From NCBI GenBank assembly GCA_003024175.1, contig MDYQ01000337.1:59467-123466 (forward strand): a stretch of DNA of 64,000 nucleotides. Direction: 5' to 3'. The notes beneath the pieces are model-generated. The model saw only the letters and a program-made list of their open reading frames with translations, did no database searches and was not told the DNA's origin. The stretch is from Planoprotostelium fungivorum. Its lineage: Eukaryota; Evosea; Variosea; Cavosteliida; Cavosteliaceae. Below are positions 35,470 through 47,400 of the stretch, piece by piece. Position 1 is the first letter of the stretch. Every line of letters begins with the position of its first letter. Both the position numbers and the translations under genes were made by a program.

Positions 35470-37163
35470 ATGTCAAATGGTATCATCTCCAGTCACGATG
35501 TTACAAAAATCATCTTGCACAAGACGATGGATGCAGGAGACGGACACCCTAACAGACAGTTTGCCATTCTTCGCCTGACGTGCAAGCTGTGGAAAGACAT
35601 GGGTGAGACTCTTGATAGCAAGTAGGTCGTCTGACGTTGTCAGTGGATAGCTTCTCTCACTGTCTGACCAGCAATGATCTGCTTTTGGCAGTAAAAGGAG
35701 GCCATGTGGAGTCTTTACGCTTCCTGTTGACTCGCAAAGAGCTAGACCCATCCTGTGAAGATAATCAACTCATCAGCATCGCATCGGAGAATGATTCAAC
35801 CGAGATTGTACGGCTACTCTTGGATGATAACCGTATAGACCCGTCCGCAGCAGACGACAGGGCCATTATCAGTGCAGCCAAACATGGTCGGACAGATAAT
35901 GTCCAGCTCCTCTTGTCCGATCGTCGTGTGGACCCATCATCGAAAAATGATCAAGTCATCAGAGTGGCGGCATCTAGGGGTCATACTGAGACTGTACGGC
36001 TGCTTATGTCCGATTCACGTGTGGACCCATCAGCAGAAAACAACGTGGCCATCAGAGAGGCTGCCTTCAGAGGCCACACTGAGACGGTACGTCTGCTCTT
36101 GACCCATCCTCGTGTGGACCCATCAGCCGAAGACAATCAGACCACTATCGATGCGGCCTCAGGAGGTCATACAGAGACTGTCCGGTTGCTTATGTCCGAT
36201 CCACGAGTGGACCCATCAGCGGACGACAGCTATGCCATCATATCTTCAGCCACTTGGGGATACAGTGAGACACTACGGCTGCTCTTGTCCGATCGACGTA
36301 TGGATCCATCAGCACGGGACAATGAGGCTATCATTGAGGCAGCGTCCAGAGGCCACACTGAGAATGTACGGCTACTCTTGTCCGATTCACGTGTGAACCC
36401 ATCAGCACAAGACAATCAGGCCATCGTGTCTTCAGCCGATCAGGGTCACACTGAGACAGTACGACTGCTCTTGACCGATCATCGTGTGGACCCATCAGCA
36501 AGAGACAATGACGCCATCGTCGAAGCACTTTGTAGTGGCCACAGTGAGACTGCACGGCTGCTCTTGTCCGATGCAAGGGTGAACCCATCAGCACAAGCCA
36601 ATCAGGCCATCCGGTATGCAGCCCTACTGGGTCTCACTGAGATGGTACGGCTCCTCTTGTCTGATCCACGTGTGGACCCATCAGCATACGACAATGAAGC
36701 CTTCACAATGGCGGCCTCTGATGGCCGTACTGAGACTGTACGGCTGCTCTTGTCCGATCCACGTGTGGACCCATCAGCACTAGACAATTATTCCATTAGA
36801 ATGGCGGTCAGTGCAGGCTATGCAGAGACTGTCCAGCTGCTTTTGTCCGATCCTCGTGTGGATCCATCAGCAAGAGACAATGTGGCCATCATATGTGCAG
36901 CTGAAGAAGGTCACAGTGAGATCGTACGGTTGCTACTGGCCGATGAACGAGTCGATCCATCCAAAGACGGCCTCATACGCTCGGCAGCAGCAAGTGGTCA
37001 CGCCGACATCGTCAAGCTACTGTTGTCTCATCCTCGCGTGGATGCAGCAGCGCAGATACCAGAGGCAGAGAGATACGCAGAGCAAGGAGGACACACAGAG
37101 GTGGTGCAGCTGCTCAACGATTACAAGCGGCAGATGTCACAAGTCCACGCCATGAGATTCTGA
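35470..37163 (+). CDS. F-box-like protein with ~15 short (31-aa) ankyrin repeats
   Basis: Two exons. Exon 1 encodes MSNGIISSHDVTKIILHKTM and FAILRLTCKLWKDM, an F-box-like helix (L-x-L-T-CK-x-W). The intron 35600-35642 joins it to VDSFSHCLTSNDLLLAVKGG. Exon 2 is one long open frame of about 15 repeats of 31 residues, each near AI--AA--GHTETVRLLLSD and PRVDPSA-DN. The period is exactly 93 nt, two residues shorter than the standard 33-residue ankyrin repeat. Nucleotide similarity between units is high, pointing to recent internal duplication. Such proteins often act as substrate adaptors of SCF ubiquitin ligases, which is inference here. Decayed relatives occur at 28039, 43255 and 44202. Confidence 0.85.
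35735..37120 (+). repeat. 93-bp tandem repeat array (ankyrin units)
   Basis: CGTGTGGACCCATCAGCA recurs about every 93 bp (for example GTGGACC at 36021 and 36114), forming roughly 15 tandem units inside the ankyrin gene. Confidence 0.85.
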
Positions 37164-37257
37164 ATACAACAATGTCAGCTCATCTTCTGTTCAACGTCCA
37201 GCAGACATTCTTGTATAAATCGATTCATTAAGGATAGTGGGAATAAGAAACGTTTAT

Positions 37258-40200
37258 TCAGAGATAGTAAGGAAGGCTCTCCTTTTTTCTGCTTCCTCCT
37301 TCACCGTAGATCTCATTCCACCTTCTCAGCTCACTCACTGAAGATGCATCCTCTGACACACTCGCACTCACCTGCACCTCTTTCAGTCTCTTCATCACCG
37401 ACATGAGATGATCATGTTGATGAGACAGTAGACATGACGATGAATGCGATCGTGTGATCGGATGATGACGACAACGATCAGATGATGAGATGGTGATCAT
37501 GTAGAAGAGATGACAAGCATCAGACGATGAGATGATGTTGATGGATGACCCACTTCGTTCAGTGACTTTTCAAAGTCCTTCATACACAAGAGTCGAACTT
37601 TCACCGGGCCGCTGTTGCTCGTGATGGCTTCCTCTGGGTTCATTCCACTCTTCGCTGCCTCCTTCTTCTGTACACGTCATCAGCTGTGACATCATCACGT
37701 GATGTCATCACCTCCTTCTGTATGATCTCTCGGATGGGTTGGTAGGCCGCGGCCACACACAAGTTCTTCAGGTCACTACCGGAGAAGCCTTCTGTCATCT
37801 TGGCTATGCCTTCTAGATCTACATCTGCCTTCATCTCTTCTTTCGATAAGATCTATTGTATTGTCATCGTGTGTCACATCATCATGATCATCGATGGTGA
37901 TGATGATCATCATCAACATCATGACGGTGATGATGTGAGATGATCATCGTCATCACATCATCCATCGTCACCATCATGGAGTTGATGATCATCACATGGA
38001 CACGGATGTTCACTCACCACTTTCAAGATCTTGAGTCTGTTCTGCACCGAAGGTAGATCGATCAATATCCTCCTAGATAGTCTCCTCAACACCGCATCGT
38101 CTAGATCGAACGGTCGATTGGTGGCAGCGAGAACGAGAACTCTCTCCTTGTCTTTCGTTCTCAAGCCATCCCAGTAGCTCATGAACTCGTTCTTGATCTT
38201 TCTCATGGCTTCGTGTTCTCCGTTCTTCTCTCTCTTACCCAGCATACTGAAGAGGATCGGTTACGATGACGATGATCATCATGATGATGGTGATGATGAT
38301 CGTTGAGTTGATGATGATCGCTGAGATGATGATGATCGCTGAGATGATGATGATCCATTAGAATGATGATCACGATCGATCGTTCAGATGATGATGTTAG
38401 ATGATGAGATGATGATCGTAAGAGGTGATGATGATCGCATGAGAAGATGATGATGAATGCGAAGATGTGAGGTGTATCACCTGTCGAGCTCGTCGATGAA
38501 TATGACGGTGGGAGATATCTTTGATGCGAGTGTGAATATAGCCTTGACATACTTCTCTCCTTCTCCGAACCATTTGGAGGCGATCGTTGACATCGATACG
38601 TCTAAAAGGTTAAGGAGAATCGATTGAAATGTCATCACACGATCATCATGATGATGATGAACATTAGACATGAAGGATACTGATAAAGTTGGCACCAGAT
38701 TGTGTGGCGACTGCTTTGGCTAGCATGGTCTTACCTGTGCCCGGAGGTCCAAATAACAAGATACCTTTGCACGGTTTCGTCAGGGCACCACGAGTGAATA
38801 ATTCTGGCCTCTGCAGCGGCAGCATGACTAATTCCTTCAATGTCTGCTTGACCTAATTCTTATGTCATTCTCTCTCACATCCTTATTCTTCGTTGAAATA
38901 CTATCATGAAATGGATCATCTTTATCTTTCATTGTGACTTATTATCTTCTGAGATGTCACGTGTTTCTCTTATCTTATCATTTCCTTATTTGAAATGGAT
39001 CGAAATGAATGAATCAATGATATCATTACGCCGAAGACGATCGATAGATAATCGTTCTCTCCGTACGAAGATGAGAAATGAAAGGTGTGAAGACTACATC
39101 TCTTCCTTATATGTCGATCGAATGAAACATCACCTCGTCTAGAGCACCGATATCGTTGAATGCCAAGTTGAGTTCGGAAGGTGGAATGACCTCAGAGATC
39201 AATTTCCTCTCGAAATCGTTCTCACAGTCCACGTTCTTCAATGATTTCTAAATCAAGATGAGAAGGAGAGAGATGTGGAGGAGAAGGTAGAGAGAAGAGT
39301 AGCTTACCGCTTTGTGATCTGATTCAGAGTCGTTGAAAGCTTCGAGGGCGTAGCGGATAGAGTTCTTATCTATGACCAACTTGCTCTGCTCGATTTTCGC
39401 CTGAGATTTCATTCAGATATTTATCCATCATCTCCGCAATTGATCATATCACGATCAACACCATGATGATCATCGATCGACATCATGATCATCATCATGA
39501 TCTCTCACCTCATCCTCTATCGTCCGCGTGAATATGTGATGCGACACTGCATATCCAACGATACTATCCACCGAAGACTGACACAAGATGATCTTGCTCA
39601 ATCCAGTAATATCCGTCAGGTCATCGTGACAAATGACGTGGTGACTGGCCAGCGTGTGTTGAATATTCTTCGTGTTTCTTATCTTCTTCACGTTCTCCAT
39701 ATCAGATGTGATCTGTTTGTTCCACACTTCGAGCTGAAGAGAAATTTCAGACGAAATTCGACGATCTACAACTGACCAGAGGCCCCGCCGGTGGTATGAT
39801 GACGTTGATGCGGTTGTTCAACAGCTTGTTGATTGAAGTGGTCGAACTCTTAGAGGTAGAAGTTGACTCTCTTCCGCTCATGATGTCTGCGTTTCCACTC
39901 CTCATATCCATTTTTGTCTCGAGATGGTCCAACAGTGAGGCCAACCCCGACGTCTGTTACGTATTCATACGTAACTCGAAACCTCCGCGACATTCACCTT
40001 GGTGTGGAAGAAGAGACCCTTACCGCTGGAAGATTTGGATGGATCACCTGCATGCGATCCGATGATGATGATGGGTGATGCGATCTTCTTCATCTCTTCT
40101 TTCAGGGCAGTGTATTGATCTCTGTTGGATGCGATGGTTTCTGCCTGAAGAAGATGAGACGGATGGTGTGGGGAGGGTTCACCTCTTTGAGGTAGAGGAT

Positions 40201-40783
40201 GTATGGCTTTCCTTCTTTCGAGAGGATTTCGAAGATGACCTCACTGATATCCATCAATCGTGATGATGTGATGAGATGATGATGAACAAGAAGTGAGGTG
40301 GTGATGTGATGATTTCATGTGATGTGATGATTTCATGTGATGTGATGATGTCATGTGATGTCATGTGATGAGATGATATGATGACAATACGAAAGGTACT
40401 CACAATGCAGATCGAATGTGTCTCCCCACATTCTTCTCTCCACTCTTCTCTCCGCTCTTCCTCTTCACTCTCTGCCCCAATCTCTTTCTCATGAGATCAT
40501 CGTACTCCATGGCAATCTACAGACACCTCAGTCGTTCTCTCTCCTCTCCCTCACCTTGAATGTCTTCGTCATGTCTTCATCCAGGCCCATGCTCCTGCCT
40601 GATGAAAGTCTGTGCAGAGGGTGATCTCTCGATGTTGTCTCTGGATCGATTCAGTGTGGATGAGGAGATATAGAGCACCGTCTGAGCTATCGGTATCGGC
40701 GTTCGGGTTCTGTGAATTGACGGTCGTCAAGATCTTTGTTAGATTCTGCGAATGATCAGAGAGAAGAATGGATGTGGTAGGTT

Positions 40784-40828
<45 letters not shown>

Positions 40829-42202
40829 TGGCAGGGGCAGGATCACCTGTTGATCAAGTATGGCAACGGAGGCGCCCAGGTGATTCGCGAGGGCATACAC
40901 CAACGATTCCTGATCGAGTCAAAATACCACCGTCATCCTTATCTTACCTGGTACATCTCCGTACCGGTGGGCCCACACAGAGAGATCTTCCTGCTGATGG
41001 GCAGATTCGACAGGAACGCATAGAGCTCCGGCTTCGTCTTCAAGTACATGAATCCCGTGTGAATCAACATCTGCTTCGTATTCTCACTGTGAATGTCTTA
41101 ATTTCCTCTCCTCTTCCATTGGAACTCACTTGACGTAATAAGGAAAATGATCGAAGGTCACATCGGCTTGAACCAGTCTCTCCTTGGCGCTATTTTCTGC
41201 AAAAAGTTCGAGGAAAAAATCTCGAAATTTTTCTCGCGCTTCTTGGCCTACCGCCTTGTCCTTAGTGCTTGTAACGGGGGCAGGCTCTTTAAGCGTCTGT
41301 CTTTCTCTGTCCCTGACTTGCATCTTTTCACTCATGCTGGGTCGCTTTAGAGGTGTCTCCTCCAATAGTCTTAACCCTCTCGATACCAGTGGAGTCGATC
41401 GGCCGCTCGTCTCTCCTCTTCGATTGGGTCCTTGTCCAAAAGTGAAGCTGTAGCTCCTGCCGCCATTGACGACGATGTGATCTCCCTCTCGGATGGGTAT
41501 ACGCGCGCCTCTCTTGAGATGGTTGCCGTTGAGATAGAGATGAGTTCCAGATGCATGGCTCTCGATGTGACTGCGAAGGGTCGTTTCATCGGTCGTGACG
41601 GTGAAGAGGTGATGGGGGATCTCTGGATCTTGAAAGATGACATTGGAGTGAGAGGTCATGCCGGAAGAGCTGCTCCTCTCTGGGCCTCCGCAAGGAAATG
41701 AGAGTTGATCGATGATGACATTGGGTTCAGTGCCAGTAGCAAATAGTTGGGCGTAGATGGTTCGTTGTTCGTTGAAGATGTATTTGTTGAGGATGTTGAG
41801 TGACTTCAGAACTTCGCTGTATTGTGGATTGGTGGTTGGATCATTGGGCTGGGGATCGATGGACTTTGTTTCTGCATTGAAATGAGATGTGATGCAGAGG
41901 ATCAAAGGCTCACTCGGTCCGCTTTGTCCATCGATTCGTGGATGTTTGGGATCATCGACATTCATAGAGGGTGGTACTAATGGATCTGTGATAATCAAAG
42001 CCTTTCTCTTTCGCTTATTCGTATGAGGGGGGTCTTGGGTAGCTGTTATGATGGCTCCATCAGAGGAAATGGGAACTTCTTCTTCACTGTTTCCAGAAGC
42101 TAGCTCTTCCTTCTCTGCCTTTCCATCTTCTGAGGGTTCATTCCCATTTACATTCGTCCCCTCTGGATTATCATTCGGGGAGGTTGAAGGTCCACTGGCC
42201 AT
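37258..42202 (-). CDS. FHA-domain AAA ATPase (plant DAA1-like architecture)
   Basis: Start [20 protein letters not shown]; acidic N-terminus with a KRKRKA basic patch (possible nuclear signal). An FHA-like domain follows (about 41990-41430: [46 protein letters not shown]). Next is [11 protein letters not shown] and a region with [13 protein letters not shown] and [14 protein letters not shown], a degenerate first ATPase-like module. The main AAA domain is at about 38850-37640: [39 protein letters not shown] (Walker A), [27 protein letters not shown] (Walker B), [14 protein letters not shown]-type and [20 protein letters not shown] (sensor 1). It ends [20 protein letters not shown]. The same order occurs in Arabidopsis FHA-AAA proteins and related Msp1/katanin-group ATPases. 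At least 15 introns. Confidence 0.9.
38262..38460. repeat. GATGATGAT-rich intron of the AAA gene
   Basis: Imperfect GATGAT/GATCGCTGAGATGAT units fill the intron between the [11 protein letters not shown]-type exon and the Walker B exon. Confidence 0.6.
40281..40380. repeat. GATTTCATGTGATGTGAT tandem repeat
   Basis: Three to four imperfect copies of an 18-bp unit, inside an intron of the FHA-AAA gene. Confidence 0.7.
40784..40828. repeat. (ATG)15 microsatellite
   Basis: A perfect trinucleotide run of 15 units in an intron of the minus-strand AAA gene (reads CAT on the coding strand). It creates a spurious poly-Met/poly-Asp open frame on the plus strand. Confidence 0.95.
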
Positions 42203-42683
42203 CGTGTCTTGAGTCGTCTGTGAGATTGTAGAGTTCTGTCTTATGCGTATACGTAGCCAAACGTGGACCTGATCTCTTACTTATCGTGTCAATTTTGAAA
42301 TTGATTCCGTGTGTTGGGCCGTTGTAATTTCATCCTCTGTTCAACCCCGTAATGTCTATAGCTTGGAACACAGACAGACGGAGCGATATAACTGATCATA
42401 CGATAGTGAGATGGATGAGATGAAAGAGGTCAAACTATAAATGTTGTTTGAAGATGCAACTATCTCGTCAGGTTAACAAGCGTCGGACGAAGAGCTGCCT
42501 CAACGTTGATATATCACTGTCGCACGTCTGTGAGAAGGACATTTGAAATGACGTCCGTTTTCATGATGTGTTCGTTCTTAAACGAGAATTGTCGTGACAT
42601 TCCAACCCAAGAAGACCAAACACACAGCTCTCATCAGACACACAAACAAAGAAACTCGACAATTACAACCCACAACGAACAAG
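42203..42683. promoter_or_regulatory. Divergent promoter AAA gene / small membrane protein
   Basis: A 481-bp gap between two divergent starts, with ACTATAAATG at about 42434-42443 as a TATA-like motif. No gene is seen in it. Confidence 0.4.
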
Positions 42684-42977
42684 ATGACTGCAGTTCAGAA
42701 GATGTTCACCCATCTCGGTCTCCACATCGTCGCATACGCATGCGGCGCCAGCTCAGTGATGATCGGAACTGCTTTGGCGGGTCTTTATTATCGTTCGCCA
42801 CTGGAGATTCAATGCCCCACCCTCCATCGAGAGACTGCGGTACGATGTGATGATGTGATGTATATGACATGATCTCAGACACTGAAGAAAAGGAGCCACA
42901 CGTGGATGCTTAAGAAGATAAAAGAGGCAAGGAGAGAGGATGAAGAGAACCCGAGGGACACTGCTCCACAGATGTAG
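42684..42977 (+). CDS. Small single-pass membrane protein (84 aa), unknown
   Basis: I do not recognise a family. Two exons joined by a gtacg...cag intron (about 42840-42878). The first encodes MTAVQKMFTHLGLHIVAYAC and then GASSVMIGTALAGLYYR, a hydrophobic stretch long enough for one membrane helix. The second is basic (LKKRSHTWMLKKIKEARRED) and ends DTAPQM*. Basic tail next to a single helix suggests a cytosol- or matrix-facing C-terminus; a mitochondrial or ER location is possible. It ends 30 bp before the tRNA-Leu. Confidence 0.6.
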
Positions 42978-43006
42978 ATTGATGATGATAGCAGATAAAA
43001 AGAAGT

Positions 43007-43087
43007 TGCAAGCTGTGGGAGTCGAACCCACGAACCCGAAGGACTAGCACCTGAAGCTAGCGTGTTTGACCACTTCACTAAACTTGC
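43007..43087 (-). tRNA. trnL-CAG: tRNA-Leu (anticodon CAG), second copy
   Basis: On the minus strand the whole 81-nt tRNA is identical to the copy at 26080-26160, and the identity runs on through CTTCTTTTT downstream and CCA before the 5' end. Same anticodon arm and long variable arm. Confidence 0.95.
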
Positions 43088-43254
43088 TGGTTGTAGTCAC
43101 GTGACTTGAAAGCGAGCACAATGTACATATTATAGCAAAGTTTGCGAGGAAATTGACAAGCCTGCGATCCATCCATTGAACAATCAATGTCAAACGGCAT
43201 CGAATCGAATCTTCATATAACGGAGGTCACCTGCAAGGTGATGGAAACGAATCA

Positions 43255-43600
43255 CGATAAGACAGCTTCGTTTCTGTTCTTCGCCTGACATGCAAGCTAA
43301 AAGAGAAGAGTCGATGGTAAACAAACTTTCTGACATTCTCAGTGGACAGCTTCAATCACCGTCTCACCGAAGATGACCTACTTTCTGCAACCTGGAAAAC
43401 CACCTGCGGACGGGCTGATTCAGCCGCCGCCGACTTCAAAGGTGATCCCAAAGCATGGGCCATCATGGTGACGTCACCACGTGACGCAGGTGTGAACCTG
43501 AGAGGGGCCCATCTTACGAAGGCTAATTTATCGGCGAACCTCGCAGGGGCTAATTTTGACATCCGAACCACCAATCCATGGGGCTGATCGAATTAATCTG
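43255..43600 (+). pseudogene. Relic of F-box/ankyrin gene fused to pentapeptide-like repeats
   Basis: GTTCTTCGCCTGACATGCAA matches the F-box-like exon of the gene at 35470, and after a gtaaac...ctcag intron-like gap VDSFNHRLTEDDLLSA matches its second exon start. The frame then changes character: VNLRGAHLTKANLSANLAG resembles pentapeptide repeats (A-[DN]-L-x-x). It stops at about 43587. Exon 1 has lost its Trp codon region. Either a broken gene or a short chimeric one. Confidence 0.5.
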
Positions 43601-43963
43601 TCAGTGTGTAGACAAGAATTCCCTCTCATCCACGGACATGTCGATATTGCATCAGCTCCAGGCTGGATCAAGGTCATGTGAGGGACGTACCCTGCCCAGA
43701 AGAAGGTGTCGGGATACACCAATTACTGAGGAACTGACCCGCCTGACAGGTTCATCTCATAAAAATAGATGGAGCGTGACGCTTCCCAGATTAACAGATC
43801 GTGGCGTAGTGCCTCGAATCATCATTCTAAATCACGCACGCACAACAAGATGCCACACACGCGATAGAGAAGACGAAGCGGGGAGGGAAGATAGAGGGAG
43901 AAGATGATGAACCGACGGCTGCCGCGGTGCCGCAACAACCCATAGAAGGAAAAAGGCAACAGG
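43601..43963. other. No clear gene
   Basis: A plus-strand open frame (43578-43907) covers this, but its composition looks unlike neighbouring genes and no domain is visible. It is probably decayed sequence of the same region. Confidence 0.35.
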
Positions 43964-44176
43964 CTATGTAAGGTCTTCCAGGTCGGACGAACGCATTTGT
44001 GTGCGTCTAGACACAACACCTCTGAAACAAAATGTATAAATTGTATAACACGTTCGCACGCATTTGAGGTTGGTTGCTCTAAGATTAGCACCGGAGAAGT
44101 TGCAATCTTCTAGATGTGCTCCTTTCAATACGGCTCCCTCTACACTAGCCTTTCTGTCTGTGAAATGATAAACCAT
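43964..44176 (-). pseudogene. Pentapeptide-repeat fragment
   Basis: On the minus strand ASVEGAVLKGAHLEDCNFSG and ANLRATNLK show the five-residue rhythm of pentapeptide-repeat proteins. The piece has no proper start or continuation and lies opposite in strand to the similar fragment at 43490-43560. Confidence 0.5.
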
Positions 44177-44201
44177 TTTATTTCAGTTTATTTCGTGTGA
44201 C

Positions 44202-44396
44202 TCATCTCGGTTTCAAAGTCGGCACTTCGCAGTAGAAAGAGGCAAGATCGGTTCCGTACGCTTCCTGTCGGTCTACACGTGGATCGGTCAAGAGCAGCCA
44301 CACTACTTCAATGTGGCCGCAGAACTCACTATCTGTTAAGAGTGTGTTCACGCGAAAGTTCAACAGTGAAAGGCCCAAAGTGTTTTCGTTATGCAT
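44202..44396 (-). pseudogene. Ankyrin-repeat fragment
   Basis: The minus-strand frame contains FCGHIEVVWLLLTDPRVDR, which matches the 31-aa ankyrin unit (GHTETVRLLLTDPRVD) of the gene at 35470. Only about one repeat is left. Confidence 0.6.
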
Positions 44397-44411
44397 AGAC
44401 GTTCGATTTAT

Positions 44412-47400
44412 CTAAAAGTTCAATCTGCCCGTAGATCTGACCAATTCCTTGGTAGAGTTCATGTACTGCTTGTCCAACAGCAACTCTTCGAGGGGCACGT
44501 GAATCCTGTACCTCCAGTAGTGCTCCTGGATGGCAGGGACGTTGATTCTCTCCTCCTTGGGGTCTTTTCCTGCGATGTAATCTGGGCTCAGACCGAACAG
44601 ATCCTGTTCATCATCAGATCTCGGCTCCATGCTGATGATCGGTGATGGATGATGATGATCAACGATGGTGATGATGATGATGATCGATGAGGTATCAATA
44701 GATGGTGATTGACGGCTCCATGATGATGATGATGGATGATGATGATCGTCTCACCTGCATGGGGAAGACGGCCAACATGGATTTCGACTCCATGTGCTGT
44801 CGGATGACCTTGTAAGACGTGTGAGAGTCACAGAAGGGAGGGGCAGATCCCTGCTGTCCCAAGATCTGATTCCAGTATCTCTGGGTGGTCGCTGGGTCCT
44901 CTTCCCACCATCCTCTGTACCGCGTCAATTTTATTTCAAATTTTAAATTTAAAAAATAATTTCTATCCATTTCACACGTGATAAAAAAAAGATTTCACCT
45001 GAGAGTAGAAGTGTCGTGGACAGAGGGAGTGCACACGGACAAGTGTGGATACTCTCCACAGTGGTAGAATTCCTTCTTGGGGTCGTTTGGCATTCTTTGA
45101 ATGCGAAGAGATAAGATGCGGAGGTGTTTCAATACACCGTCGACGCAATCTGGAACCATTCCCAGATCTTCTCCACAGCACAGCATCTCTGTCGCGGATG
45201 AGTACGACTCGAATCTGCGAATGCGATATAAATGCGACGAGACGGAAGCATCTCACTCGTGCTGTGAACCATGAGGGGAAGTCTCTCCAAAGCAGTCTGT
45301 GCCCACAGCGTCTCCTGTCGCCTGAAGAAATAATCCACGTAGATCCTCTCCAATGCAGGCTTGAATCCCGCCTCTAATTCGTAATAAGAAGTCGTCTTGG
45401 CAAACTCGATTCTAGGGTAGAAGCTGTTGGGGTCTTCATCGTCCTTGAGGAAGATAACGTTCTGAATGAGCTTGAAGAGTCCAGCCTTGATTCTCGTGTT
45501 CTTCTCGGATGTCTTCTCGTCGTTGGTTGGGAAGGCAGCGGCGACGGCCTTCTCTGTGGAGTATTCGGGCCTCAGCTTCCAAGTGTAGGGAGATGTCTCC
45601 ACGAGACACTTCTTCATGACTTCGGGGGCGAGGTCGCCACCGAAGAAACGTTCGACGAGGTGACTCTTGATGTATGGCTCTGAGGACGTGTGAGAAATTT
45701 TTGGCGGGAAAATTTGGGACTCACCGGTGAGTCTCTCAAAGTCCCACATTCCGGCGGCTGTCAGCTCGTCACGGTGAACGGGGATAGAGGGGTAGAAGCG
45801 TCCCAAAAGTCCGGTCACGGCGTGGGCGGGGATCTCCCAGATGCGGAAAAATCCGAGAATGTGATCGATACGGAAGGCGTCGAAATATTGGGCCATCTGG
45901 GTCAATCTGTGGCGCCACCAACCGTAATCGTCCTTGGACATTTCGGTCCAGTTGTAAGTTGGGAACCCCCAGTTCTGTCCCTCATCGGCTGTACAAGGTG
46001 AGAAAATCGCGAGAAATGAGAAATAAACGGGAATAAAAACGGAATACGTACAGAAGAAATCGGGGGGAGCACCGGTGGACTTGTGGAGTCTAAAGAGTCT
46101 GGGCTCGATCCACGTGTCGACTGATTTAGGGTTGACACCGATGGCGATATCTCCCTTGATGCCGACACCCTTACTGGCCGCGTAGCTGGAGGGGTCAATC
46201 TACAACGAGCCAATGGCGTGCTCACTCGGAGGCTTCCTTCAGCTGAAGGTGGAGGTTGTACTGGATGTAGTTGTAGAACGACACTTCGTTGTAGTATTCC
46301 GATTTCTCCGCGGACAATTTGTTCACGGCCTCCTGTTTCCCGCTCGATTCGGACGTTCAAATTTCAAACACTCACGCGGGTGATGTTCTTGTGCTCCTTC
46401 CACTGGGCCCAGTCGGACGTACCGTACTTCTTACGGAAGGTCATGTAGAGAGAGTAGGGCAGCAGCCAGTACTCGTTCGCCTCGACCCACTTCTTATAGT
46501 CTGCAGAAGCAAGGAGGTCTTTTGATGCAGAGAAGGTCCTCTTCATCACGTCAAACTTGAAGCTCGTGACGGCCTGAACCCCGTCAATCTACAACCTGCC
46601 ACTCTCCCCTCACCTCGTAGTCGATTTTGGGTAATTGATTCAGCTGCATCTTCTTTGCAGCGATCTCCTTCAAGATACTCGGATCTTTCGTCAACTTGTC
46701 TAAATTGACGTAAATCGGGTGGAGAGCAAAGACCGAGTTGGCAGAGTAAGGATAAGAGTCCCTCCAGTCTCCCTTCACGGTCGTGTCGTTGATTGGGAGG
46801 AGCTGAACGAGGCGCATGCCACACTGAACGGACCAGTCCACGAGTGGCTTCATGTCTAAGAATTCTCCCACGCCCAGACCATTCTTCGTGCGGAGAGAGA
46901 AGACGGGGACGGCAACACCGGCGCCCCTCCATTCAGAGTTTCTCTGATGAGGGTGAGCGATGACGATCGAGATGATGGGTGATCGCGATCACGTGCATGA
47001 TGGATCGCGATCGCACGATGGAAGATCGAGATGGCAATGTGATGATGAAATCTCACTCTGAACGATCCGTCGGATCTCTTGACAGCAGAGAAACCTACGA
47101 CGGAGAATTGTCTGTCTGGTCCTTCTTCCCAGGCGGGCTCGGCCAGATCACCTCCCTCGATGACGTACTTGTACTGGAAGGGCACGTGGTCCTTTGACAC
47201 GTTGACGACACCCTCCCACATTGGATAGTTGGTCGAGTGCAGCTGAGGTGCCTTGTTCAGCTTCCAATCGCCCAGAGCAGGGTTGTTACCGCACACTCTG
47301 AGGACTGCATTCTTGGGAATGAAGATGCAGTGGACTTGGAAGCGAACGGCGACGGTGTTCTCTGTGAGAGATGAGAATGAGATGGAATATGATCGAGGAA

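Noticed and set aside
40768-41133. Plus-strand frames with poly-Asp or poly-Met
   Set aside because: Produced by the (ATG)15 microsatellite in an intron of the AAA gene.
43578-43907. 109-codon plus-strand ORF after the pentapeptide-like relic
   Set aside because: Basic, low-similarity composition and no domain. It is broken on either side and probably decayed sequence.
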